Below are positions 48,358 through 60,200 of a stretch of DNA of 64,000 nucleotides, in pieces; within the stretch, counting starts at the first letter, position 1, and each line of letters opens with the position of its first letter. A program made the translations under genes and the position numbers. The stretch comes from Xiphophorus maculatus (taxonomy: Eukaryota > Chordata > Actinopteri > Cyprinodontiformes > Poeciliidae): NCBI RefSeq assembly GCF_002775205.1, contig NC_036445.1, positions 1,136,802 through 1,200,801 on the forward strand, given 5' to 3'. Below the pieces are notes generated by a model. That model had not been told where the DNA came from and searched no databases. It saw only the letters and a list, made by a program, of their open reading frames with translations.

Positions 48358-48379
48358 TGCAAAGCCACTGGGATTTCTA

Positions 48380-48471
48380 CTCAGGGACATTTTCAAGGTG
48401 CTGAGCCCAAATCTAAAGGGTTATGACTGAGGAGTTGTAAAAGAAGAGAAGCAGCACTTTGCTCTGTGAGG
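48380..48471 (+). other. Probable non-coding first exon of trpv6
   Basis: It is bounded upstream by the TATA-like box and downstream by a good donor (GGTAAGA). The next exon begins at 48611 after CTTTTCCAG. The exon has no in-frame start. The true 5' end is not visible. Confidence 0.4.
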
Positions 48472-48627
48472 GTAAGATGGCCTTTCACTTTCAAATTCCT
48501 AAAGAAATTGTTTCTGCTTTTAGAATTATTCACATTATTTGCAAATATAGACCTAAATCGGGTTATGTTGACCTGTAAATAACTAAAACCCTTGTATATC
48601 CCTTTTCCAGTTGAACATCAGGACTCA

Positions 48628-51600
48628 ATGTCTCCGTCTCTGGCTAGATCTGCTCCCAGCGAGCTCAACCACTGGTGGACCCAGCTGAGGTTTCGCCTTC
48701 AGAACAAAAAAGGATGGAGCGAAATGCTGGATGAAACATTTCTCTACTACACCAAAAAGTACTATCATACCTGAAGCCTCTGCAACTGCTTTTTTTTTTC
48801 TTGGCCAGAATGCATTAAAAGTTTACATTTTGTGGCTTTCGTATTGTTTTGCAGCATAAATGACATTCCTCTCTTCTACGCGGCTAAAAACAACAGTGTT
48901 GGTTGCATAAAGAAGCTACTGAGCTGTTCTTCCACCAACATATTTGAGAGAGGTAGGAATAACACTAATAAAAATGAAACCTTTTTGTAGTGCATTATCA
49001 TTTCGGTAACATTAAAATAATTCTTGTCACTCAGGATCCCTCGGAGAGACGGCTCTTCACGTTGCTGTGATGAACGATAACCTGGACGCTGCCGTGGCTC
49101 TGATGGACGGAGCTCCTGACCTCATCAATGAGCCCATGACCTCTGAGCTTTTTCAAGGTTCAAGAGTGTTAACACGCCTAAACTTAAACAGATGCACATT
49201 ATTAAAATGTCAAAGTCTTACTGTTAAAGAAGATAAACGCAACTAGATGTGCAATAAATAGAGGAAAAAAGCAAATGAACAGCAGACAGACTCTAAGATT
49301 TAAAAAAAGACGATTCTGATTCAAAGTAACAAACATGTGAAACTAGATTTCATCAAATCTTTAGACAAAGCAAAATTCGCTGATCTAATTGAACAATAAA
49401 TCATCCAGATCTTAGTCATTTTAGTTCAAAGCTTCACTTTACCTCAGGTGTCCCACTGCTGTTGTCCCACTGTTGGTTCTGAGATTTCTAACATGCTTTA
49501 GTGCACCAAAACTTTCTGACTTCTTAGAAATAATTTGATTTGCTCGCAGTGTTGGGAATTAGCTGCTTATGTCAAAAGATAGTTTCAGGGATGAAATGAG
49601 CAGTTTGATTGTTAAAGTGTTCTTGTTATTTTTATTAATTGTCTGGGGAAATGCTTACTGAGACATTTCCAGTTGCACGACTTTAAAATGCCTAAAATCT
49701 CCTCATTGGTTTCTGTATGCCTGCCTTGAGCAAAATCATCACTGTTTCTCAGTATTTACACAAAACATTAGAAGAAAAAAATTCCTGATCTATCTGTCAT
49801 CTTAATACCTATAACATTTAATTAAATTACTAATTTGAATTTAAGCTAACATAAGCAGCATTTCATAAACTGCTTATTGATCAGGAAATTATACTTTTGT
49901 GTTTTTTCTGCTCTTTACAGTATAACTAAAATACTGTAAAATACTTCTCAGGTTATTTGCTTGCAGCTAGCCTGCAGTCAGCTGCTTAATAGAGATGTTA
50001 CTTAATGCTTTTTATCACCAGTGGTGGGCAGGTTAGTGCTGGGCAACCTGGGAAAACTTTGATTGCTCCAGTACTTTCTCTGCCATCTCAATAAAATAAT
50101 TTTAAACAGTGGAGACGGTACGATCAAATATTGTAGGGGTTCTGAAACTGTAGCTTTGGTAAATAAACTGAGAATGGGAAGTTGACCAGGCTTCTCTCTT
50201 CAACAGTGGACCATTATGACCTTTCTGAGTAAACTTTTTTTCTTTATTTAGAGACTTCATTTGAAAATACAATTTGGTCCAAATTCTTTTCAAATCAATT
50301 CGATTTATTGAAATCCAATCAAATCATTTAGTCAGACTCAAATCCAATTAGACAGAGCTCAATATAATCCAGTTTTTAATGCGGTTCTGTTGAATTCAGT
50401 TGATTATTTACTGCCAGTTAAAAAATATATATTTTGAAGTTAATAATCATTAATTCTGGGAATTAATCTCTTTCTTTTAAAATTAAAGTGACGCTAGATA
50501 AATAAATCTTTATAAACTAACATGTTGCCTTTTTTTAAGACTTACCAATTAAAAAAATTGCCGTAACGTTGTTTACCTGTGCCTCAGGTGTCACTCCTCT
50601 CCACATTGCTGTAGTGAACCAGAACCTCAACCTGGTTCGTCATCTGATCAGCCGTGGAGGAGACGCCATCAACCCGCGAGTCACTGGTCTGTATTTCAAG
50701 AAGAGGATGGGAGGACATTTGTACTTCGGTAAGTCAGCACAATCTCGCAATAACAACATACCAAGGATATTGATTTGTTTCTGGTATTTTTTGGTATTTT
50801 TGTAAAATAAACTTCTGTGTTGTTTTGCAATGTGATAAAAATAATGTGGTGTAATTTTTATGCATCTGTATTTGCTCTACAGGTGAGCACACCTTGTCTT
50901 TTGCTGCTTGTACCGGTAATGAGGACATCATCACCATGCTGATCGATGCTGGGGCCAGCACCAGGATCCAAGACTATCTAGGTTTGAAATCCCAATTCAA
51001 GAATTGGAAATTACATTTTTATATATAATTCGATTGACTAACATAAAAACATGACATGTGGTTCCAACTATAACAAGCAATTTATAAATAAACTCTGTTA
51101 ATATGTCTTTATTTTATTTACCTTTTATTTACATGCATCTCATCTTCTAGGAAACACACTGCTTCACATTTTAGTCCTGCAGCCCAATAAGACCACAGCG
51201 TGCCAAGCCATTGACCTAATATTAACCCGTGATGCGGAGCTGGACCAGCCGGTGCCTCTTGACATGGTGCCCAACAACAGAGGCCTCACACCTTTCAAGC
51301 TGGCTGCCAAGGAGGGAAACATCGTGGTGAGTGTAGAGCACAGGAGGAAAAGAAAGCTGGGGCAGATTATTTCACTAATCCAGCTTTTCTCCCAGGTGTT
51401 TCAGCACCTGGTTAATAAAAGGCGCGTCCTCCAGTGGAGCCTGGGCCCCTTGAGCTCCCACCTGTACGACCTGACTGAAATCGACTCATGGGCTGACAAC
51501 ATGTCGGTGCTGGAAGTCATAGTGGGCAGCCAGAAGAGAGAGGTAGAGATCACCTAGGAGTTAAGATTTAATATTTGATTTGATTTATTGATTCATTTGG

Positions 51601-54600
51601 CACCATATAGAAAAAAGAAATAAAAGCATGTCATACTCTTTAATGGGTAATATATATATATATATACTTATATGGACAAATATATACAATAAAGATGCAT
51701 ACAGTACAGACAACACATCGTCTAGGTTATCCTGTTAATGTTTTATATATTACTACTGTAGTTAAGACAGAAACAAAAAATGCATGTAGCTGGAAAAGGA
51801 TTGGGAAGAAAACAAATTTATTTACTCCCACTCTGTATCCACACAGAAACCGTGTGGTTGCCACTGTAATTTGAGATTTGGTCATTTGTGTTATGAATAA
51901 AATTATATTTACCAATTTGAAATATTAGCAGATATTTCAAATTAGTAAATATATTTTAGTATTTTAGTAAGTATGAAGATTATGGGGGAAAAATAATATT
52001 TTGGTTGTTTTTTTAAAGGCGAGGGGGATTCTGGAGGTGACTCCTGTGAAGCAGCTGGTCAGCATGAAGTGGAATCTGTATGGGAAACATTATCTCAGGT
52101 AGTTTCATCTGTGTGTGGAGTAAAAAATAATAAAATGTAGATGGATACATTGTGTTTTTAACTGCGTTTTTTCTCCACCTGTCCTACGTCAGATTGCTTC
52201 TGGCCCTGTATCTCCTGTACATACTGACCTTCACCGTGTGCTGTATGTGCCGCCCTCTAAAGGACGCTGAGAGGAACTACACCGACACGGACCTGGACAA
52301 AACCATCCGGGTTCAGAAGACCTTCAATGTGTGTTGCACTCATGAATTCATAGCATAAATTTGAAGTTGTAGGTTTACCACATACAATTAAAACTGTTTT
52401 TGAACATAAACAAATCTCAACAGTGCATTTAAATAATGTTCAAAGCTTACTTGAGTAGATTTAACTTCATCATATAATTTGTAATAAAAAGGTAAATAAT
52501 AAATTTTGATTGCATTTATCAGAGATTTCTTTTTAGAAGCATACATTTTACATTCAGACTCAATTTGACAATTAAAATCTGAAGATACAATATGACATAT
52601 TATTTGGTTGAATTATTATTATTAAGTTTCTTATACAAAATAATTTCCTATTTAACTACCTCTGCTTTAAGTTTAATGAATTTAAAGGGATTTCACATCA
52701 AACATTCATCTAATCAGATTTTATATTCAGTAATTTCTTTATACCTTGAACACAGTCTTTATACTTCTTTAAAAACCATCACTGGTGAATAAATAAACTT
52801 TATATTTCAATTGCATAATCTGGAATCTATCATTTAATTAGATTACATTTATTCTTTAGAGAAAACAAAATACCACAACAAAAGTAAAATTTTGTTTTAA
52901 AAAGCAGTAGTGCCACAACTCTTAAAAAAAATCTCATAAAGGAAATATGAAGATGTTTTATTTTTAAGTTTATAGTTCTGAGGATATAATTTCACATTAT
53001 GAGAATTAAGTATTTCTTGAGTCATAATCATCCAGATTAACAGACGTAAACCCATTTAATACATAACTATGGGTCTAAAGAACTTATGCCATATAGTTTT
53101 CATTTTGGAAATGATTCACTGGTATTAATTAGCTGTTCAATGATATTCCCATTTATTGTGATACACATGTGTTTGCTTTCCTGTTCCTCTGAAGATCTAT
53201 AAACAAGCTAATGCCCTGAGAAACTAACCAAGATGTTGATGAACTGGTGTGAAGGCTTGTTTCCTATAATGTTCCCTTTTTTAATTAACTCATCTTCAAA
53301 CTATTCAGTCGACTAAGTTTAGAGGGTTTTTTATTCCACCACATGCATGTAAACATCAAACTGAAACTGGTTGTATTTTTCTGTTCCTGCTTCAGGAGAG
53401 TTATGTGACTTATGGGGACAGTCTGCGGCTGGCTGGAGAGGTCATCAGCGTCCTGGGAGCTATACTCATACTGCTGTTGGAGGTCAGCACATGACTCATG
53501 TCCTATCTTTAAGCTTTTATGAAGCAGCTGTGTGTGTTAAAACATCCTCCTCCATGTCATTTTACCAACAGATCCCTGATATACTGAGAGTCGGAGCAAA
53601 GCGTTACTTCGGCCAGACGGCATTGGGAGGACCCTTCCATGTCATACTGTAAATAGAAAAATTTTTACAGCAGAGACACAAGAGCAAAATTTGCAGACAT
53701 GTTGTTTGATGCTTCTGTTGTTGTCTGTAATGTTTTATGCAGAATAAGCTACGCGGCCTTGGTGGTGCTGCTGTGTGTGTTCAGAGCATGTGAGGTGCAC
53801 AGGGAAAGGGAAGTGATGGCGCTGTGTCTGGTTCTTGGCTGGTGCAACGTCATGTTCTTCGCTCGCGGGTTTGAAATGCTCGGCCCGTACGTCATCATGA
53901 TACAGAAGGTGAGAAGGAATGTCAAAGCTATGCGGTTGTTTTGCAGTACACAACATAGTACAGTTATTAATGCTACAATACAATGTGGCAATGTGATTTA
54001 TGTGGCTTTTTAAAAAATATTTTTCTTTCATTTCCTCCTAGGTTATATTTGGAGACCTGACAAAGTTTATGTGGCTGAGTGCCATTGTCCTCGTCGGTTT
54101 TTCCACCGGTAAGTATTTATTCTTGGTGTTTTTACATTTTTTAAAATTGTTTCTCTCATTCACTTGTTTGTCTAATCTTCCCCTTAGCTCTTTGGACGGT
54201 ATACATGACCCAAGTCCCAGGTTCTATCCCTGCATACACGTCCTTCCCCATCACTCTCTTCTCCCTGTTTGAACTCAGCGTGGGTCTGATCGACTTGCCT
54301 GTGGATCACACTTTCACAACACCCCCCATCATCCACGTGCTGCACTTCTGCTTCTCTGTGTTCTGCTACACCCTGCTGATCAACCTGCTGATCGCCATGA
54401 TGAGTGACACACACTGGAGGGTGGCCCAAGAGAGAGACGAGCTCTGGAGGACTCAGGTAGCTGTTGCGCACGCTCAAGTCATCACCCTGTCAGCGTGGAT
54501 TCAACACTGCTGTGTCATGCTTACAGCTGGGATATTTGTTGTTCAGGTTGTAGCCACAACTCTGATGCTGGAGAGGAGGCTTCCTCGCTGTCTGTGGCCT

Positions 54601-56702
54601 CGGCTCGGCGTGTGTGGGCTCAGCTACGGCCTTAAAGAGCGCTGGTATCTCAGGTAAGAGAATGTGGCTCAGATCTCAAAGAGAGATTGTGCAGATAAAT
54701 AGTGTATGATAACAAGAGCCGGAAAAGACAACTACTAAAAACAAACTCTTCGAATCTGATCTTAAATCAGCTCAAAATTAAAAAAAAAAAAAAAGTATCA
54801 AGAAAATCACTGTTGCTACAAGCCATTTAACATTCAGATAGACGAAACAATTCCTGACAAAAATCTGTTAGAAGCTGCAAAAGACTTAAAAATGAGCAGG
54901 CGCTTTACCCACCAGCAGGTTAATGACCCTGAACAAACATCCAGAACTCCAAGAAATGGTGGACATTAAAGTGTCCAACAACCCAAGGGTCAGTAACGAA
55001 ACCTAAAAATTGCAGTTGACAGACACTTAACGTTCACTTTTAGTTTGAGATGCTCTTTAAAGACAAATAGAAAAAAAATCTGCCTCTAGTTGTTCAAAAC
55101 TGGCAGAGAATTGCCTCAGAAGACTTGTAATTGTTATTGCAGAGGGTTTTGTAAAGATGGACTGAATGTACCTGAAAATAAATTCAATCCACAATTTTCA
55201 GATCCATATTTTGTAAAAATCCTCAAAAGCATGCAGCATTTTCTATCCTCCTCATGATTGTGTAGCTTGTTTTGGTTTGTCCTTTAAAACCCAAGTGAAA
55301 TATTGATGTTGGCTTAGGATAAAATGTGAAAAAAATCTGGAGGGCATGGAAACTATTACATCACAATAAATTGTGATTAAAAAAAAAGAAGAAAAGTGCA
55401 AAAGGAGGGAATTGATTGATCATGAATGTGTGAGCTCCTTGTCCTCAGTAAGTGCTGGATTCTAATCAAACCAGTGGAAATCATTCAATATGAAAGCTTG
55501 TTGTGTGTCTTATTATGTTTAACATTTCTAATGATGTTTTTTACATATTTATCATCACGTTTTTTGTTCATTGCTTTGGACTTTGATGGGAAATGTCACT
55601 GGACTATTTGTAGAAGAAACAATTCAGTATTTCATGAACTAAAGACAGAATTTTGCACATAAGACTTTGCTGTTTTGTTTTTTGTTTTTTTAACAAGCCA
55701 CTCCCGAACCACATTCTTTGGTTGATAAGACAACCTTCCTGTAGAATGAAAATATTCTTAGAGATAAAATGCTTTATGCTTGACTTTATCGTGGTCCTAA
55801 AGTACTTTAACTTCCAAAGTCTCCTACTGCAGCTTAAAGTAAGGTTTAATTTAAAAAGTTACTAAAAATGTTTTTTTACACGTTATTTTTAATTGCTCTA
55901 TTCTGCTTTATTTTTCATTTTAGAAAATTCATTTCAGTAGAACTAGCACAGAAAGGATCTCTGGGTAATCAGTAAAAAGTGGAAGGAACCTTCAAGGCTG
56001 GTGCTCCCCCTGGTGGTGGCTAAACTATATAGCAACTTAACAGTAAAGCACAAATAAAAGCGGAGTCCAACATTTTGTTAGCAGAAACAGTCTTATAGAT
56101 GTTTCTGTTCACATAAAACCAAGCCGCTTTAGGAAGGTAATTAATCCAACCATTCAGTTCATTCATTCCAAACTTATCCTGGTTATCAAACAATGGAGTC
56201 AAGATCATTTCTTCACGTCATTATTATTCAAAGTAGTCAAAATATTTAATATCCAAGGGAATCAAATAGATTGCCATAAAGTCATAAACATACAAACTAT
56301 CAAAAGGGATGAAAATGATCAGCACCATGTTTACTTTCTAATTTTACTTGGCTGCAGTGAAAGGTGACCTCCAGACCAGAGTGTATTTTGAGTTTGAACG
56401 TTGTTCATGTTCCATAAAAGTTTTCCGACTATGATTTACTGAAGCTCCTCTTCTGCAGGGTTGAAGACAGGAACGACCCAATGATGCAAAAGATGCGACG
56501 CTACGTCAAGGTCTTCTCTAGTTTGAATGAAATGGAGGGCAGTGAAAAGTCAGACTCAACAAAGGACGTCCCGGTGCGCGAACGCCAAAACACAGGCAAG
56601 AGGAAGGCACAGGCGGGGTGGGAGATGATTCGAAACAGCGCTTTAGGTTTGGAGATGGAGCAGGAGGAGCCAGTGGACATCCAGGACATCAGATACGTAT
56701 AA
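48628..56702 (+). CDS. trpv6: TRPV5/6-type epithelial calcium channel, complete, 16 coding exons
   Basis: Plasma-membrane channel; the family takes up Ca2+ across epithelia. Exons: 48628-48758, 48855-48952, 49035-49157, 50588-50728, 50883-50981, 51151-51326, 51396-51542, 52019-52098, 52193-52328, 53396-53482, 53572-53648, 53743-53908, 54042-54108, 54188-54456, 54547-54653, 56459-56702. Phases agree and give 715 residues, close to the family length. N-terminal ankyrin repeats ([35 protein letters not shown]) run to about residue 260, then a linker ([21 protein letters not shown]). S1 begins near 333; N360-Y-T is an N-glycosylation site in the S1-S2 loop; then S2-S6. The pore motif is GLIDLP (D545); S6 ends LINLLIAMM, followed by [16 protein letters not shown]. 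The filter Asp is kept but its neighbours differ from mammals. Donors are GT throughout; the first is weak (AAAAA|GTAC). Confidence 0.93.
49158..50587 (+). other. trpv6 intron between ankyrin exons
   Basis: GT-AG intron of 1.4 kb, AT-rich, with short A/T runs. I see no gene, RNA or clear repeat in it. Confidence 0.7.
51651..51666. repeat. Short (TA)n tract in a trpv6 intron
   Basis: A run of TA repeats in the 51543-52018 intron; nothing else is recognisable there. Confidence 0.8.
52329..53395 (+). other. trpv6 intron whose 3' half is duplicated downstream
   Basis: GT-AG intron of 1.07 kb. Its last 400 bases or so are similar to 63470-63830: both contain 'ataatcatcca.attaacag', 'ataaacccatt/gtaaacccatt', 'tttattgtgatacacatgt' (as 'gatgcacatgt' in the copy) and 'cttgcatgtaaac'. 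Confidence 0.7.
54654..56458 (+). other. Last trpv6 intron
   Basis: GT-AG intron of 1.8 kb. It is AT-rich with short A-runs; I see no gene or recognisable repeat. Confidence 0.6.
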
Positions 56703-56950
56703 AATGAAACTCTACCTGATCATAATCTAAACTTTTTGAAGCAACGACACGTCACTGACTTGAAGATGTATCTGTATTTTTCTTTGTAGTGAACTGTGCA
56801 GTTATTTTTGCAGTATTATGTTATAGTGAAGTATGTTATTTTTATAGCAATATATATTTTAAAAATGTATGTAACAGAAATATATCCAGAACGAACATAA
56901 TATTGAAACATTCCACTTGACAGAAAGATGAATGCACACTTTTTTATGAG

Positions 56951-56956
56951 AATAAA
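56951..56956 (+). terminator. trpv6 poly(A) signal
   Basis: AATAAA about 250 bases after the trpv6 stop codon, followed by GTGTTATT. It would give a short 3' UTR. Confidence 0.6.
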
Positions 56957-56982
56957 GTGTTATTAAAACAAATTTACTGGTC

Positions 56983-56988
56983 TTTATT
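56983..56988 (-). terminator. Lectin gene poly(A) signal on the opposite strand
   Basis: TTTATT on the plus strand reads AATAAA on the minus strand, about 235 bases after the lectin stop codon. It lies only 27 bases past the trpv6 signal, so the two transcripts end against each other. Confidence 0.5.
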
Positions 56989-57223
56989 TGAGTCAACATG
57001 AAATGTATCATCATAAACATTATAGGTTCCTGACTAAAGTTGATGAAAGCCAAACTACTAAGGCACAAATCATATCACAGCTATAACTCAATGGCATACA
57101 TTGAATTCAGACCACAAATTTAATATTTACATCATCTAAGAAGCTTGGATATGATTAGAGTGGTGTGAAAATGAGCTGTTGGTTGTGTTGCTATGGAGAC
57201 GATTGTTGATGAGACAGTTTCCA

Positions 57224-60200
57224 TCAGAACTGCAGCTGACAGATGAAGTAGGTGGTGGATTGACAGGAAGCTCTGTCCCAGTTCTTCTCAACTGGGCCGT
57301 CACTGTTCAGATAGGCACAGTCTCCGTTGTGTACAGCTTCAGTCCAATAGCTGCAAACAGAACAATTAATGTTAACAACCAAACTGAATATCCAGGATAT
57401 TAAGTTCTTAGGAAAGTGAAATATTGTCTGGTGTTGTAGCTCTTTCTGAGAAAGACAAAAACCACCTGAGGTTAGCTGTGTCCTACATGTGATGAAGCTG
57501 ATTTTAGCTGTTTCTTTATCTTGCCATGTCGAAAACAAAATTTGCCTCCGTTCTAAAATGGAGAAATTAACTGCATTTGTTTTTTTTATTTAGTCTCGCC
57601 CACATCTTTGATAAATGTATCACAAGTGCAGAGTGTGTGTATATGTTAATGTCAACTTTATGAAGCACTTAGCAACAAAGAAGCTGCACCAAGTCCTGCA
57701 GAGCAAAACAAAATAATTAATTGGAGTTAAACAGGAAAAACACATGGAATTCATGAATAAAGTAACTAGTTTAAAAAGATTTAAAACATGCAAAAATAGT
57801 GTTAGTTAAGATGTCAAGCTCTATTTAATTCAAAAGTGAAAAAGTAGAGGTAGGTCTTTATAAGCACCTTAAATGTTTTGAGATTGTGAGACGCTCTTAT
57901 ATTCATCGGTAAATTATTTCACAATTTTGGGGTTGCAGCAGTGAAGACATGATCATCTTTACTTTTCTGATTAAACCTCACAGTATCTAAGAGCCACTGG
58001 TTTGACGTTAGTATTGTTGTGGAGGTTTGGCTCTGGAAGATTCTCTAAATATAATGGAGCATGACCATGAAGACCCTTTAAAATCAGGACCAAAATGTTA
58101 TAAATCAATTCAGCTTGTTGAGTGAAAGCAGAACATGAGTTATACAGTATGTTATAGTTTTTGAGGTTTTGTTAACAGAACAGGAGCAGCATTTTTTCAT
58201 TTCGAAGGAATGGTGTAAAATTCACATTCAGATACTTTGTCAGGACAGAGATGATCTCCTGTGATACTGTGGGATTTTTTTTCTTTTCTCTCATTTTTCC
58301 CAACCTGATGATTAAATGACAGGTTGGTTTCTGTATACACAGCCCATGAGTGCCCCCACCTGGTCAAATATTTGAACTGAATTAATCACTATCTGATTCA
58401 AAATTCTTATTTCAGGCAAAACAAAGCAGAAAAATGAGGAGAAATTATTTAATACGATTATAAAACTGATCAATATTTAGCTGTCAGTTGTTTCATAAAT
58501 CATCGTAACCATCATTGCAAGTTTCTTGCAATGTCTTGCATTATTTTTCTACATTCACCTCTGTTGGAGTTCATTGTTGTTGACCCAGTTCCATGTAGAG
58601 TCTTCATGTCTCAGTCCAATCCAGTACTTCAGATTCCCTTTCCTTGTGAGGAAATTCTAGAGCAAAAGGAGAAAAAGATTCGCACAAATTGCACTGTGCA
58701 AATAATTATAACATAACAAACTGCTATAAGTGATAATAACCAGTGTCACAGTGCAAACCTGAACAGTCTGGCTGGAAACAATAGCCAGAGATCCTCCTCC
58801 TGAGCTGCAGTTCTTCTGACTCTCGGACCAGGTCAGTCTGGTGGTGGACAAGAAAAAACAGGATGTGCCAAAGGTGAGCCAGCCGCTAGCGCACTGCCGG
58901 CAGGGAAGCTCTAAAAAATGAGACAGATCAGGTGAAAACTCTTCCTTGTAGATTGGATTAATTGGAGCCACATTTAAATTTCCCTGTGAGAGACTTATTA
59001 TAGAAAATAAGTGTTCAGAGTGGGTTCAAAATGACCCAAAATTACAAATTGACCCACAGCAGATGGTTCCTACAACCTTGTAAATTACAGAAGTGAAACA
59101 TAGTTTACGAGTGAAATGACCAACACCATAAAAGATCTTAACAACTTTGCTCCCACAGTTAAATAACAACTTTAAATGACTTTAACATGTTGTCTTTCTG
59201 CTGTGAGTTGCTTTCGAGGTTTGATACTTTGTTTTGTTCTTATTTGTCAGCACAATTTGCTGTCATGGTCAGATAGAGAAAATGAGACGAAAAGCCAAAC
59301 ACCTGCAGAAAGATTGGATAACTTCTGATCAAGACCACTTTAGACAAAAGGTCTGGTAAAGCAAAACTATCTTGAAAAATACGATAAAAGATAAAGAATC
59401 ACATGTTTTTCTTCATTTGTTAAAGGTTTATTTTGTCAGTATTTTGTCAAATTTACACTTACTCTTGAATGTCATCTTTGGGAAGCGGTGCTGGCAGATT
59501 TCCAGGCTGCATGATGGAGAAGGACTTTGTTGGTCATTAAATCTGTCATTTCCTTGGCAGAGTGTGGATTCAGTTTGGACTAGAAAACAGAGGACAGGGC
59601 AAGAACAGCACCCTCAGGCTGCAGCTCTGCAGCTAGCAATGTACTGCATGGGAGATCTGTTGTTATAATGAAAGCTGGATCAAAGAATAAGATATTGCTT
59701 CCTAAAGCATGCTGGGTTTTCACTGTCTGCTATAATAACCTACTTTAAATCTGACATCTAAAGTAGCTGTGTGATTTAGTTGCACTAATGCATGGAGGCA
59801 CGTACTCACGTTTCACACCGAGAACGACAACAACTACGAGAAGAATGAGGCAGATTATTGCGAGGATAAAACACAACAGACGGTAGAGTCCTGTTTTTCC
59901 TTCATCCTGTTTGCCTGAAGAGGAAAACCAAATGTCAGTGAGCACTACAAAGACCACCATCAGAGTGGAAAAAACACTTCATCCCTACCTTTCTTTCCCT
60001 CCAGCTCAACCGACAATTTTGCTTCATCTGGTTTCTCTTTTTTATCCTCAAAATAGCTGCGAAAAAATTTGATGTACATGGAGAAAGCTGTCCTACTGTG
60101 TGCCAGGCAGGGTGCTTATTCTTTTGTGTTCTAACTCAAATGCGCCTGGGGTAGAGTTTAAAGAGTCTCCCTCCCACCGCAGCACCATGACAACACACAA

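Noticed and set aside
48592..48774. An earlier trpv6 start at 48592
   Set aside because: The ATG at 48592 lies before the acceptor CTTTTCCAG (48602-48610) and is intronic. The first ATG inside the exon is at 48628.
53735..54031. Minus-strand open frames across trpv6 exons
   Set aside because: They oppose a plus-strand exon with correct splice sites and channel homology, so they are shadows.
58531..58716. Plus-strand open frame over the lectin exon
   Set aside because: It is the shadow of the minus-strand exon 58656-58559, which has proper splice sites and the YWIGLRHED motif.
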